Source: an uncultured Muribaculaceae bacterium (GTDB taxonomy: Bacteria > Bacteroidota > Bacteroidia > Bacteroidales > Muribaculaceae). From it: a stretch of 64,000 nucleotides of DNA. The notes under the pieces are model-generated. The model saw only the letters and a list, made by a program, of their open reading frames with translations. It made no database searches and was not told the DNA's origin. Positions 42,929 to 51,175 of the stretch are shown here, piece by piece. The stretch is taken from assembly GCA_910587235.1 (NCBI GenBank), contig CAJUKD010000001.1, positions 1 to 64,000 on the forward strand. Reading direction: 5' to 3'. Every line of letters starts with the position of its first letter. Position 1 is the stretch's first letter. The position numbers were made by a program, and so were the translations under genes.

Positions 42929-44095
42929 ATGGAAAAAACATGGCGTTGGTTTGGACCCAACGATAAGATTACACTTGAAATGTTGCGCCAGATAGGCGTG
43001 GAAGGTATTGTCACTGCACTCCATCACATTCCGAACGGCGAGGTGTGGACTCTGGATGAGGTGATGAAGATGAAAAATTATATAGAGGAGCGCGGACTGC
43101 GCTGGTCTGTGGTCGAGAGTCTGCCTGTTGCGGAATCTATCAAATACGGCGGGTCTGACCGTGACGGGCTGATAGAGCGCTATAAGGAAAGCCTTGCCAA
43201 TCTTGGAAAGGCAGGAGTGCGGACAGTGTGCTATAATTTCATGCCCGTGCTTGACTGGGCACGCACCGACCTTGACTACCAGAACGCCGACGGCACTACA
43301 AACCTCTATTTCAATCTTGCCGAGTTTGCGTACTTCGACATACATATTCTAGGACGCGAGGGAGCGGATGCCGATTATGGTGCCGATACGCTGGCACGTA
43401 TGGATGCGGAAGTGACTCCTCGTATGGATGCCGACGCGCGCAGGCGCCTTGTAGAGAATATAATCGTAAAGACCCAGGGCTTTGTAAACGGTAATATCAG
43501 TGAGAACGATCTGCAGCCGGTAGAAAAATTCCGCAGTCTTCTTGAACTGTATAAAGGAATAGATGCTGATACGCTTCGTGCCAACATGGCTTATTTCCTT
43601 AATGCGATAATGCCGGTATGCCGGGAGTACAACATAAATATGTGCGTGCATCCCGACGATCCGCCTATGCCGATTCTCGGTTTGCCGCGTATAGTCACAT
43701 GCGACGACGACATAGAGGCGTTTCTAAATGCGGTTCCCGATCCTCATAACGGCCTGACATTCTGTGCCGGTTCTCTCAGTGCCGGCGCCCACAACGATGT
43801 TACGGAACTCGCTCGCAAGTATGCCGCACGCACTCATTTTGTCCATGCACGTATCTGTCGTGTGCTTCCGGACGGTGATTTTCGCGAGTCGTCGCATCTC
43901 GATCCGCGACTTATTGATGTGATACGTACTTTCGAGCGCGAGTGCCCGGATGTGCCTATGCGCGTCGACCATGCGCCTCTGATGCTCGGCGACGGCGAGA
44001 TGGGTTATAACGCCGGATATTCTTTCCATGGACGTATGCTCGCCTTGGGTATGGTGAGTGGTATAATGGCAACAATCGATTCTGAACAGAAATGA
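42929..44095 (+). CDS. uxuA: Mannonate dehydratase
   Basis: Dehydrates D-mannonate to 2-keto-3-deoxy-gluconate in glucuronate/hexuronate breakdown. It has 388 residues, the normal length, and looks intact. Family blocks include MEKTWRWFGPNDKITLEMLRQ at the start, GVRTVCYNFMPVLDWARTDL, NMCVHPDDPP (metal-binding His), THFVHAR and MRVDHAPLM near the end. The stop overlaps the start of a uxuB remnant (ATGA at 44092-44095), so it was the first gene of a coupled operon. With uxuB destroyed directly downstream, the mannonate source must be another reductase encoded elsewhere, or the pathway is broken. Confidence 0.95.
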   Translation: MEKTWRWFGPNDKITLEMLRQIGVEGIVTALHHIPNGEVWTLDEVMKMKNYIEERGLRWSVVESLPVAESIKYGGSDRDGLIERYKESLANLGKAGVRTVCYNFMPVLDWARTDLDYQNADGTTNLYFNLAEFAYFDIHILGREGADADYGADTLARMDAEVTPRMDADARRRLVENIIVKTQGFVNGNISENDLQPVEKFRSLLELYKGIDADTLRANMAYFLNAIMPVCREYNINMCVHPDDPPMPILGLPRIVTCDDDIEAFLNAVPDPHNGLTFCAGSLSAGAHNDVTELARKYAARTHFVHARICRVLPDGDFRESSHLDPRLIDVIRTFERECPDVPMRVDHAPLMLGDGEMGYNAGYSFHGRMLALGMVSGIMATIDSEQK

Positions 44096-44150
44096 AAAAC
44101 TTATTCGATATAAAAGATAATGTGACCGTCATAACTGGCGGTACAGGTGT
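44092..44150 (+). pseudogene. uxuB: 5' remnant of fructuronate reductase-like SDR (uxuB)
   Basis: The first ~20 codons (MKNLFDIKDNVTVITGGTGV) are a perfect SDR N-terminus with the Rossmann start TGGTG, coupled to uxuA by ATGA. This matches the SDR used as fructuronate reductase after uxuA in Bacteroidetes. After 44150 the frame runs into unrelated residues (CRASRNESVCRQ), because the DNA is then that of a transporter gene in another frame. About 250 codons of the reductase are missing. The reading frame stays open to 44496 but is not meaningful. Confidence 0.8.
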
Positions 44151-44602
44151 GTGTCGAGCGTCGCGGAATGAATCCGTATGCCGGCAGGATGAGAGCCATG
44201 CTGATGTTCGCGTTTGTACCAATTCTTGCCCTTTTCGCACAGCCTCTCGGGACGTATTCGGCATGGTGGCCTGCTGTAATAATAGGTCTGGCGTGTGCCG
44301 CACACCAGGCATGGAGCGCCAACCTCTATTCGACTATAGGCGACATGTTCCCAACTTCTACAGTAGCATCAATTGTCGGCATAGGAACTATGGCCGGAGG
44401 CATAAGTTGTTACATCATCAATCAAGGTTCCGGACTGCTTTTCGATTATGCTGCCGCTGCCGGCGATGCTTATTCTTTTCTCGGTTTCAGCGGTAAGCCC
44501 GCCGGTTATATGACTGTATTCACCGTATGTGCATTCTCATACCTTGTAGCATGGTCTGTGATGAAGGCGCTTGTGCCGCGATATAAGAAAATTGAAATAT
44601 AA
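44147..44602 (+). pseudogene. 3' remnant of hexuronate-type MFS transporter
   Basis: The +1 frame relative to the uxuB remnant encodes about 150 residues that match the C-terminal part of an ExuT-like major facilitator: ERRGMNPYAGRMRAMLMFAF, then four to five membrane helices including GLACAAHQAWSANLYSTIGDMFPTSTVASIVGIGTMAGG and a final SYLVAWSVMKALVPRYK. Full-length members have about 400-450 residues, so roughly two thirds is absent. There is no proper start. The two remnants together are a deletion that fused uxuB to the transporter gene out of frame. Confidence 0.8.
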
Positions 44603-44618
44603 ACAGATAAAATATCCA

Positions 44619-45704
44619 ATGAAAAAAACGAGTTTCTTTATTATTTCTCTTGCTGTTCTGTTGCCTCTTCTTGCGGCCTGCGGCAAAAAAACTAACAAGG
44701 AGTCTGAACAGTCTGATACCTCAGACTACGGTTATCTCTATTGTCACATGAGTGAACGGGGAGAGTGGACCGCTTATGCCCTTAGCCGCGACGGCCTGAA
44801 TTTCACCGATCTTATAAATGGCGATTCCGTATTCAGCCCGCGCGAACATGCCCGTATAGAAGGCGGCACGCGCGACGCCTATATAACCCGCACCCACGAT
44901 GGCAAAGGCTATCTGATGGTTACTACCGACATGTGCGTGGCACGCAGCGGCAAGTGGAACAACTACGGTATAGATCTTTTGCGTAGCGACGACCTTATCA
45001 ATTGGGAATCCGTGACATTCGATTTCCGTAAAGGGCCTGAGATTTTTTCCAATCCCGACGGAGAAGATCCATATAGCGACTATTCGACCATAATCCGCGT
45101 ATGGGCGCCGCAGATTATATGGGATGCCGATTATCAGTGGCCCGACGGCCGCAAAGGCGGATACATGATTTACTACTCGCTTTGGAACCCCGATGCCGGC
45201 GAAGGCTATGACCGCATGTACTATTCGTATGCCGACGAGGATTTTACTACGCTTACCAAACCGAAACTTCTGTTTGACTGGGGCTATGCCACAATCGACG
45301 CCGACATAAACTTCCTGCCCTCCGACAGCCTCTACCACATGATGATAAAGAAAGAAGGCGGAAAGCCCGGCCTGTTCACTTCTGCCGCTCCGACCCTCCA
45401 CGGTCCGTGGCCGGAACCCGTCGATTCCGATTATGTAAGCTTTGAGGGTAACAAGATGTGCGAGGGTGTGTCGGCTTATCAGCCCATAGGTTCCGACAAG
45501 TGGTATATAGGATATATAGAATACTCCTCAAGCCCGAAACGTTACCGCATTTGCGAGGCCGACGAAAACATGCGCAACTTCCATTCTCCGCGCGATATTC
45601 AGGGTGTTGATGCTCCACAGCACGGTTCTTTCATGCGCCTGAACCGCGACGAGTACGAACGACTCGAGCGTTGGAGCGCCTCGCGCACCGACAGTATCGA
45701 CTGA
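44619..45704 (+). CDS. Glycoside hydrolase family 43 lipoprotein
   Basis: Lipoprotein of 361 residues with signal MKKTSFFIISLAVLLPLLAAC, lipobox Cys at 21. The five-bladed beta-propeller pattern of GH43 is visible: GGTRDAYITRTHDGKGYLM, INWESVTFDF, VWAPQIIWD, GYMIYYSLWN and MCEGVSAYQPIGSDKWYIGY, with the Glu in CEGVSAY in the position of the family's general acid. GH43 enzymes act on arabinose- or xylose-containing glycans; the substrate cannot be set from sequence. It is 16 bases after the transporter remnant and precedes a GH2 gene, so the three formed one carbohydrate locus. Confidence 0.87.
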   Translation: MKKTSFFIISLAVLLPLLAACGKKTNKESEQSDTSDYGYLYCHMSERGEWTAYALSRDGLNFTDLINGDSVFSPREHARIEGGTRDAYITRTHDGKGYLMVTTDMCVARSGKWNNYGIDLLRSDDLINWESVTFDFRKGPEIFSNPDGEDPYSDYSTIIRVWAPQIIWDADYQWPDGRKGGYMIYYSLWNPDAGEGYDRMYYSYADEDFTTLTKPKLLFDWGYATIDADINFLPSDSLYHMMIKKEGGKPGLFTSAAPTLHGPWPEPVDSDYVSFEGNKMCEGVSAYQPIGSDKWYIGYIEYSSSPKRYRICEADENMRNFHSPRDIQGVDAPQHGSFMRLNRDEYERLERWSASRTDSID

Positions 45705-45766
45705 TTTATCGTGTATTGCGGATCCACGGTCCGTAGAAAATATTTTATTTCCAATCGGTAAAAAAG

Positions 45767-48214
45767 ATGAATATAAATAATGGTTTCCTAAGGTCATGGT
45801 TAGGTCGTCGTTTGCCGGCAACTGTTTTGTTGCTGGCAGCGACGCTATCATGTGCAGCAGCCGATATATCATTCGGCAACTCAGAAGATTTTAACGCCGG
45901 ATGGCGTTTTGCATTATGCTCGGATTCAATAGCTCCGGCATCAGTTTCTTACGACGATTCCGCATGGCGTATGCTCGATCTGCCGCATGACTGGAGCATA
46001 GAGTCTTTGCCGTCGCCATCTCTCAATGCCTGTACCGGATTTTTTCCGGGTGGCATTGGCTGGTACCGCAAGAGTTTCGAGGCATCTCCCAAGGACTCGG
46101 ATGTGACGTTCATATATTTTGAAGGTGTCTACAACCGAAGCGAAGTGTATCTCAACGGGCATTTGCTCGGTAAGCGGCCAAACGGATACGTTTCGTTCTA
46201 TTACGACCTTACTCCATATCTGCGTGAAGGAAACAATGTGCTTGCAGTAAGGGTCGACCACTCGCGCGAAGCCGATTCGCGCTGGTACACCGGTTCGGGC
46301 ATCTATCGCGACGTGAAACTCGTGCGTGCCGCTACAACCCATTTCGAGCCGTGGGGAGTTGGCTGGAAAGCCCGTGACATCTCGGCTCGCAGTGCCGTCC
46401 TCGACGTTGATTATGCCATAGCGGGTCTTGACGGTGTCGGACGCCATTCGGTCGAGGCGGAATTGCATGACGCATCAGGCCGACTTGCCGGACGCTCGAC
46501 TGTCGGCAATGCCGGTGAAAAAGGTGTGCTTAAAATGAAGGTGAAATCACCGCGTCTGTGGAATCTCGATGCTCCGGAACTATATACGCTTACTGTTCTG
46601 TTGAAAAACCGTAAAGGCGATATTGTCGACCGTTCGCAATGCCGGGTGGGATTCCGTACATTGGAATTCAGCCCCGACAAGGGTTTTGCTCTTAATGGCC
46701 GCAATACCAAGGTCAAAGGTGTATGCCTTCATCATGATGCCGGAGTCCTCGGTGCTGTCGTTCCTCCGCAGGTGTGGCGCCGACGCCTTGAAAGCCTGAA
46801 ATCTATAGGTGTCAATGCTATCCGTATGAGTCATAATCCGCAGGCTCCGGTTCTCTATGACCTTTGTGACGAACTTGGTCTGCTGGTGATGGACGAGGCC
46901 TCCGACGAATGGGAATTCCCAAAACGCAAATGGGTCACCGGATGGAATGTCGGCACGCCTAAGTTCGAAGGTTCTTTCGACTTTTTCGAGGAATGGATAG
47001 AACGGGACGTAGCCGATATGGTACGCCGCGACCGCAATCACCCTTGTGTGGCGTTTTGGAGCATAGGCAATGAAGTCGACTATCCAAACGATCCGTACTC
47101 GCATCCTGTTCTTGACCACGGAGGTATAAACCAGCCTAATTTCGGGGGCTATAATCCCGACGCGCCGTCGGCCATGCGTATCGGCGAAATTGCCAAACGG
47201 CTGGCGCCGATAGTGCGGGCCATAGACGACAGTCGACCGGTCACAGGTGCCCTTGCAGGGGTATTCATGTCGAACGAAACTGATTATCCGGCCGCTGTAG
47301 ACATTGTGGGCTATAACTATACGGAAGATCGTTATGACGCCGATCATGCAAAATATCCATCAAGAATAATCTACGGCAGCGAGAACGGCCACGGCTACCA
47401 ACAGTGGCTTGCCGTGCGCGACAAGGACTTCATTTTCGGTCAGTTCCTGTGGACGGGAACCGACTATCTCGGGGAATCAGGCGTATGGCCTTCGCGTGGA
47501 CTCGGTACAGGATTGCTCGATTTCGGAAATTTCCCGAAAACAAGAGGAAAATTCCGAGCTTCGCTGTGGTGTGAAAATCCCGTCGCTTATCTTGTGGCAT
47601 ATCCGCATCCCTCCGACGGCCGTGATCCGGGCTATTGGATTGACGCTCCCGCTCATTGGAACTATGAAAATGAAGGAACAATGATGCGTGTGCTTTGTTT
47701 CACCAATGCCGTATCGGCGCGTCTGCTTCTTGACGGTAAAGAAGTCGGCGCTGAAAAGACGCGCGACGACAGCCGGGGTATGATTGCATGGGATGTTCCA
47801 TATTATCCCGGTAATCTGACGGTTGAGGCGCATGATGCCTCCGGGGCTGTTGTGGCATCCGATATGCTTGCAACAACAGGGCGTCCGTACGCTTTGAAAG
47901 CAATATCTGATCTAACATCCCTTGATGGCGATTCGTCCTTGGCGCAGATTGTGATCGAGGTGGTCGACGAACAAGGAAGACGCATCGATCTTGCCGATAA
48001 TCTCGTACATTGCCATATCGAAGGAGCGGCTAAGCTCCTTGGTCTTGAAGGTACGGGTAATCACGACATGACACATCCGCGGGCTTCGTCGCGCAGGGCT
48101 TCATCGGGCCGTCTGGTGGCCTATGTACGGCGGACTGCTGCTCAGGGAAATGCGAAAGTACGTTTTACTTCGCCCATGCTGAAGTCAGCCGAGCTGACGC
48201 TAGAGGTGAAATAA
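45767..48214 (+). CDS. Glycoside hydrolase family 2 (beta-galactosidase-like)
   Basis: Exported enzyme of 815 residues. The signal region is PATVLLLAATLSCAAA, probably cleaved by signal peptidase I. It has an N-terminal jelly-roll sugar-binding domain (FNAGWRFALC to ~210), an immunoglobulin-like domain (~215-320), and a TIM barrel with acid/base Glu 436 in WSIGNEVDYPN and a probable nucleophile Glu 539 in YGSENGHG. These are followed by beta domains (~620-815) of the DUF4982 / Ig type often seen in Bacteroidetes GH2. Beta-galactosidase, beta-glucuronidase and related activities all occur in this family. With uxuA upstream, a uronide-releasing role is attractive but unproven. No SusCD pair adjoins. 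Confidence 0.88.
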   Translation: MNINNGFLRSWLGRRLPATVLLLAATLSCAAADISFGNSEDFNAGWRFALCSDSIAPASVSYDDSAWRMLDLPHDWSIESLPSPSLNACTGFFPGGIGWYRKSFEASPKDSDVTFIYFEGVYNRSEVYLNGHLLGKRPNGYVSFYYDLTPYLREGNNVLAVRVDHSREADSRWYTGSGIYRDVKLVRAATTHFEPWGVGWKARDISARSAVLDVDYAIAGLDGVGRHSVEAELHDASGRLAGRSTVGNAGEKGVLKMKVKSPRLWNLDAPELYTLTVLLKNRKGDIVDRSQCRVGFRTLEFSPDKGFALNGRNTKVKGVCLHHDAGVLGAVVPPQVWRRRLESLKSIGVNAIRMSHNPQAPVLYDLCDELGLLVMDEASDEWEFPKRKWVTGWNVGTPKFEGSFDFFEEWIERDVADMVRRDRNHPCVAFWSIGNEVDYPNDPYSHPVLDHGGINQPNFGGYNPDAPSAMRIGEIAKRLAPIVRAIDDSRPVTGALAGVFMSNETDYPAAVDIVGYNYTEDRYDADHAKYPSRIIYGSENGHGYQQWLAVRDKDFIFGQFLWTGTDYLGESGVWPSRGLGTGLLDFGNFPKTRGKFRASLWCENPVAYLVAYPHPSDGRDPGYWIDAPAHWNYENEGTMMRVLCFTNAVSARLLLDGKEVGAEKTRDDSRGMIAWDVPYYPGNLTVEAHDASGAVVASDMLATTGRPYALKAISDLTSLDGDSSLAQIVIEVVDEQGRRIDLADNLVHCHIEGAAKLLGLEGTGNHDMTHPRASSRRASSGRLVAYVRRTAAQGNAKVRFTSPMLKSAELTLEVK

Positions 48215-48235
48215 AACAAGCTGAATTTATGTGCG

Positions 48236-48260
48236 AATGCCCCGCTTTTTACGGGGCATT
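48236..48260 (+). terminator. Hairpin terminator after the GH2 gene
   Basis: AATGCCCCG (48236-48244) pairs perfectly with CGGGGCATT (48252-48260), 7-base loop. Only a weak T tail follows. Confidence 0.55.
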
Positions 48261-48316
48261 AGTTGTTTAATGCCGGAATCGAAGCAATATTTCAGCGACT
48301 TTTCCGATTATATATA

Positions 48317-48323
48317 AAAGGAG
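48317..48323 (+). promoter_or_regulatory. Strong ribosome binding site
   Basis: AAAGGAG, 9 bases before the ATG at 48333. Such a clear Shine-Dalgarno is uncommon in this window, where most genes lack one. Confidence 0.6.
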
Positions 48324-48332
48324 TAAGTAGAT

Positions 48333-49169
48333 ATGGAAAAACGGATTTTTTTGCCTTTGTTGATGATATGCTTGTTGGCGTGTGCTTGTTCAAAACAGAA
48401 CGAAGAACCGCTTGCCTATGTGCTGACGGCTTTCAGTGGCGATATAGCCGTTTCCGGCGACGGACGTTCTGCCTTGATAAAGTGCGATGATTTGCCGCAT
48501 AGTTATGATATAAACATAACAGGAAATTTCGACAGGATAGAATTTGACAAGCGGATATCGTGGATTTCGGTGTCTTTTGTCGCATCCGTCATTCACATTG
48601 AAATTCAGGGCAATCCATCGGAAAGTCAGGCACGGCAGGCTGTACTGGAATTTACCGTGCTGCGCGATGGTGATTCCGTTTCCGGATCTATATCCGTCAA
48701 TCAGCGTGAGGCTCTTTCCGGAAAGCCTGTTGATCCTGAAAAGCCGGATGACGGCGGATTTCCGGAATGTCCTGTAAGCCTTGATTTCAATGCTTCGGAA
48801 TGGGAGGCTTGCGGTCTGACTCAATCTTTTTCACATTGCATTTTCAATAAAGATAAAGCTTTGCCATCCTGCTATTCTTTCCGCGACTATCATGCCACGG
48901 GATTGGGCGGAGTCGTGGTTCTGACTACTTTCGACGGCCAGCCCAAGGCTTACGATGTAGCATGTCCGGTTGAATGTGATTCAGAAGTGACTGTCACGGT
49001 CGAGGCGATGACTCTTGTCGCCAGATGTCCGGTCTGCGGCAGCTGTTTCGATCTTTTTTTGGGCGACGGCACCCCAAGGCAGAATTGTGAGGCTGCCAGA
49101 CGCGGGATTTCCATGAAACGATACACTGTAGGGCATGGCGCAGGTCCGTATTACCATGTCAGCCGATAG
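48333..49169 (+). CDS. BACON domain lipoprotein with Rieske-like Cys motif
   Basis: Lipoprotein of 278 residues. The signal sequence MEKRIFLPLLMICLLAC ends in lipobox Cys 17. Residues ~25-125 resemble a BACON domain (RISWISVSFVASVIHIEI, then AVLEFTVLRDGDSVSGSISVNQ). Residues ~140-278 resemble the Rieske-type fold of some Bacteroidetes lipoproteins: GGVVVLTTFDGQPKAYDVACPVEC, then RCPVCGSCFDLFLGDGTPRQ. The usual Rieske His ligands are absent; instead there are C211, C215, C232, C235 and C238, so zinc or another cluster type is possible. Function unknown. It directly precedes the Y-family polymerase gene (5 bases), probably in the same transcript. Confidence 0.75.
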   Translation: MEKRIFLPLLMICLLACACSKQNEEPLAYVLTAFSGDIAVSGDGRSALIKCDDLPHSYDINITGNFDRIEFDKRISWISVSFVASVIHIEIQGNPSESQARQAVLEFTVLRDGDSVSGSISVNQREALSGKPVDPEKPDDGGFPECPVSLDFNASEWEACGLTQSFSHCIFNKDKALPSCYSFRDYHATGLGGVVVLTTFDGQPKAYDVACPVECDSEVTVTVEAMTLVARCPVCGSCFDLFLGDGTPRQNCEAARRGISMKRYTVGHGAGPYYHVSR

Positions 49170-49174
49170 CTTTT

Positions 49175-50704
49175 ATGGACGTGGGGAAGCGTTGTTATAT
49201 TGCCATCGATCTGAAATCTTTTTATGCCTCGGTGGAATGTGTCGAGCGTGGTCTTGATCCGCTTGATACCAATCTTGTCGTAGCCGATGCCGGGCGTACC
49301 GACAAAACAATCTGTCTTGCAGTGTCGCCTCCGCTGAAACGGCTCGGCACCGGAGGCCGGCCGAGGATGTTCGAGGTACGCCGATGTGTAGCCGACGCCA
49401 ACCGACGCCGTCTTGCAGATGCACACGGCCATAGCTTCAGCGGAAGTTCGGTATCTTGTGCCGAGCTGTCGGAAAATTTGTCGCTTGAACTTGACTTCAT
49501 TGTCGCCAAACCGCGTATGGCGCATTATATAGAGTTCAGCACCCGTATCTATGATATTTACCTGCGTTTTGTCGCGCCGGAGGACATGCACGTATATTCT
49601 ATCGACGAAGTTTTTATTGATGCCACGTCCTATCTTCCGGCCTATTCTATGTCGGCTCATGATTTTGCGCGGCTGATAATACGCACAGTCCTCAGAGAAA
49701 CGGGTGTTACAGCTACTGCGGGAATAGGGACTAATCTATATCTCTGCAAGGTGGCTATGGATATTGTTGCAAAGAAAATGCCTCCAGATACTGATGGAGT
49801 CCGTATTGCCGAGCTTGATGAAGCGGATTACAGACGTCAGCTGTGGAACCATCGGCCGCTGACGGATTTCTGGCGGGTCGGTCGCGGTACGGCCGCACGG
49901 CTTGAACGTTCAGGAATGATGACCATGGGCGATGTGGCAAGATGTTCTCTGAACCATGAGAATATACTGTATAAGATGTTCGGTGTCAATGCCGAGCTGC
50001 TTATCGATCATGCCTGGGGATGGGAGCCTGTGACTATGGAGCTTATAAAAGCTTATAGACCGGAGTCGCGTTCGATATGCAGCGGACAGGTTCTTTCACG
50101 ACCTTATTCGTCGGAAGAAGCCCGTACTGTTGTTCTTGAGATGGCCGATGAACTTGCTCTCGACCTCGTTTCAAAGCGTATGCTGACCGACAAGATTGTG
50201 CTTGAACTCGGGTATGACGTGGATAATCTTTCTTCTCCGAAGGCACGAGAGGCATATACGGGGCGTATCCATATCGACCGTTACGGCCGCGAAGTTCCCG
50301 AACATGCCCACGGAACGATCACTGCTGCTCCCGGGGGCGTTCCGACATCTTCATCGGCTGAAATATGCTCTTCCGTCGCGGCGCTTTTCGACAGAATCGT
50401 CAATCCTGCATTGCTTGTGCGGCGTCTGACTCTTACTGCTATCGACTTGCAGGGCGAGAATGAAGCACTAAAGCCGGATGGAGGCGATCGGGCAGTGCAG
50501 CTTGATCTTTTCGGTGAAGTAGAAGCGCGTCGCCGCGAGAATTTGTCGCGGGCTGAAGCTCTTGCCCGGGAGCGGCGCCTGCAGGAAGCGATATTGAAAA
50601 TAAAAGGCGTATTCGGAAAAAATGCCATATTAAAAGGAATAAATTATGCCGTCGGTGCGACACAGCGTCAGCGCAATAAGCGCATAGGCGGGCATAGCGA
50701 GTAG
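49175..50704 (+). CDS. Y-family DNA polymerase (UvrX/UmuC-like)
   Basis: Translesion DNA polymerase of 509 residues. Palm-domain carboxylates are visible: YIAIDLKSFYASVECVERGLDP (first Asp) and VYSIDEVFIDATSYL (SIDE motif). A helix-hairpin-helix follows (FWRVGRGTAARLERSGMMTMGDVARC), then a little-finger domain. Near the C-terminus QLDLFGE fits the beta-clamp binding motif. It resembles the UvrX/YqjW group paired with YolD proteins in Firmicutes rather than DinB. The next gene, 5 bases downstream, is YolD-like, which supports this. Such pairs often ride on mobile elements, but no such element is seen around it. Confidence 0.87.
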   Translation: MDVGKRCYIAIDLKSFYASVECVERGLDPLDTNLVVADAGRTDKTICLAVSPPLKRLGTGGRPRMFEVRRCVADANRRRLADAHGHSFSGSSVSCAELSENLSLELDFIVAKPRMAHYIEFSTRIYDIYLRFVAPEDMHVYSIDEVFIDATSYLPAYSMSAHDFARLIIRTVLRETGVTATAGIGTNLYLCKVAMDIVAKKMPPDTDGVRIAELDEADYRRQLWNHRPLTDFWRVGRGTAARLERSGMMTMGDVARCSLNHENILYKMFGVNAELLIDHAWGWEPVTMELIKAYRPESRSICSGQVLSRPYSSEEARTVVLEMADELALDLVSKRMLTDKIVLELGYDVDNLSSPKAREAYTGRIHIDRYGREVPEHAHGTITAAPGGVPTSSSAEICSSVAALFDRIVNPALLVRRLTLTAIDLQGENEALKPDGGDRAVQLDLFGEVEARRRENLSRAEALARERRLQEAILKIKGVFGKNAILKGINYAVGATQRQRNKRIGGHSE

Positions 50705-50709
50705 AAACA

Positions 50710-51132
50710 ATGGATAGAAATTACGATGATATTATAAATCTTCCGCGTCCGGTGTCGCGTTTCCACAATCCCATGCCATTGGAAAAGAGGGCCGGACAGT
50801 TTGCTCCATTCGCGGCGCTTACCGGACACGGCGATGCAATTTCCGAAACCGGACGTGTTGTCGATAGCCGTATAGAGTTGTCTGACCACGAACAGCAACG
50901 TTTATCGGATAGTCTGAGGCATATTATGGCTGTGCCGGAATGTAAGCGTCCCTTAGTTACAGTCCGTTATTTTATGCCTGACGAACACAAAGAAGGCGGA
51001 AGCTATCTTGATGCCTGCGGACGGATTTCTAAAATAGATGCCGATATGGCTGTACTGGTTTTCGAATCCGGATTGCGGATAAATTTGGCCGATATCTGTG
51101 CCATAGGCACAGGTGCGGTCTGTCCGGATTGA
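50710..51132 (+). CDS. YolD-like protein
   Basis: Protein of 140 residues with the YolD-type N-terminus: DDIINLPRPVSRFHNPMPLEKRAGQFAPFAALTGHGDAI. The C-terminal half is a beta-rich domain (PLVTVRYFMPDEHKEGGSYLDACGRISKID). YolD-like proteins accompany UvrX-type Y-family polymerases in Bacillus, where they are thought to replace UmuD-like functions. Here it is translated almost directly after the polymerase, so the two should act together in DNA damage tolerance. The exact biochemical role is unknown. Confidence 0.83.
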   Translation: MDRNYDDIINLPRPVSRFHNPMPLEKRAGQFAPFAALTGHGDAISETGRVVDSRIELSDHEQQRLSDSLRHIMAVPECKRPLVTVRYFMPDEHKEGGSYLDACGRISKIDADMAVLVFESGLRINLADICAIGTGAVCPD

Positions 51133-51142
51133 AAAATATTGG

Positions 51143-51150
51143 TAACTTTG
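51143..51150 (+). promoter_or_regulatory. Candidate -7 box for the acyltransferase gene
   Basis: TAACTTTG, exact TAnnTTTG match, 25 bases before the start. Confidence 0.6.
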
Positions 51151-51175
51151 TGTCGTAATTTATATATTTACCAAG

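Noticed and set aside
42716..43345. Minus-strand frame of 209 codons opposite the uxuA start
   Set aside because: It covers the uxuA promoter and gene start and has no recognisable motif.
44092..44496. Reading through the uxuB remnant as a 134-residue gene
   Set aside because: Only the first 20 residues belong to a real family; the rest is the transporter DNA read in the wrong frame.
49175..51132. UvrX/YolD pair as part of an integrated element
   Set aside because: No integrase, transposase, direct repeats or attachment-like sequences were seen on either side, and base composition resembles the neighbours.
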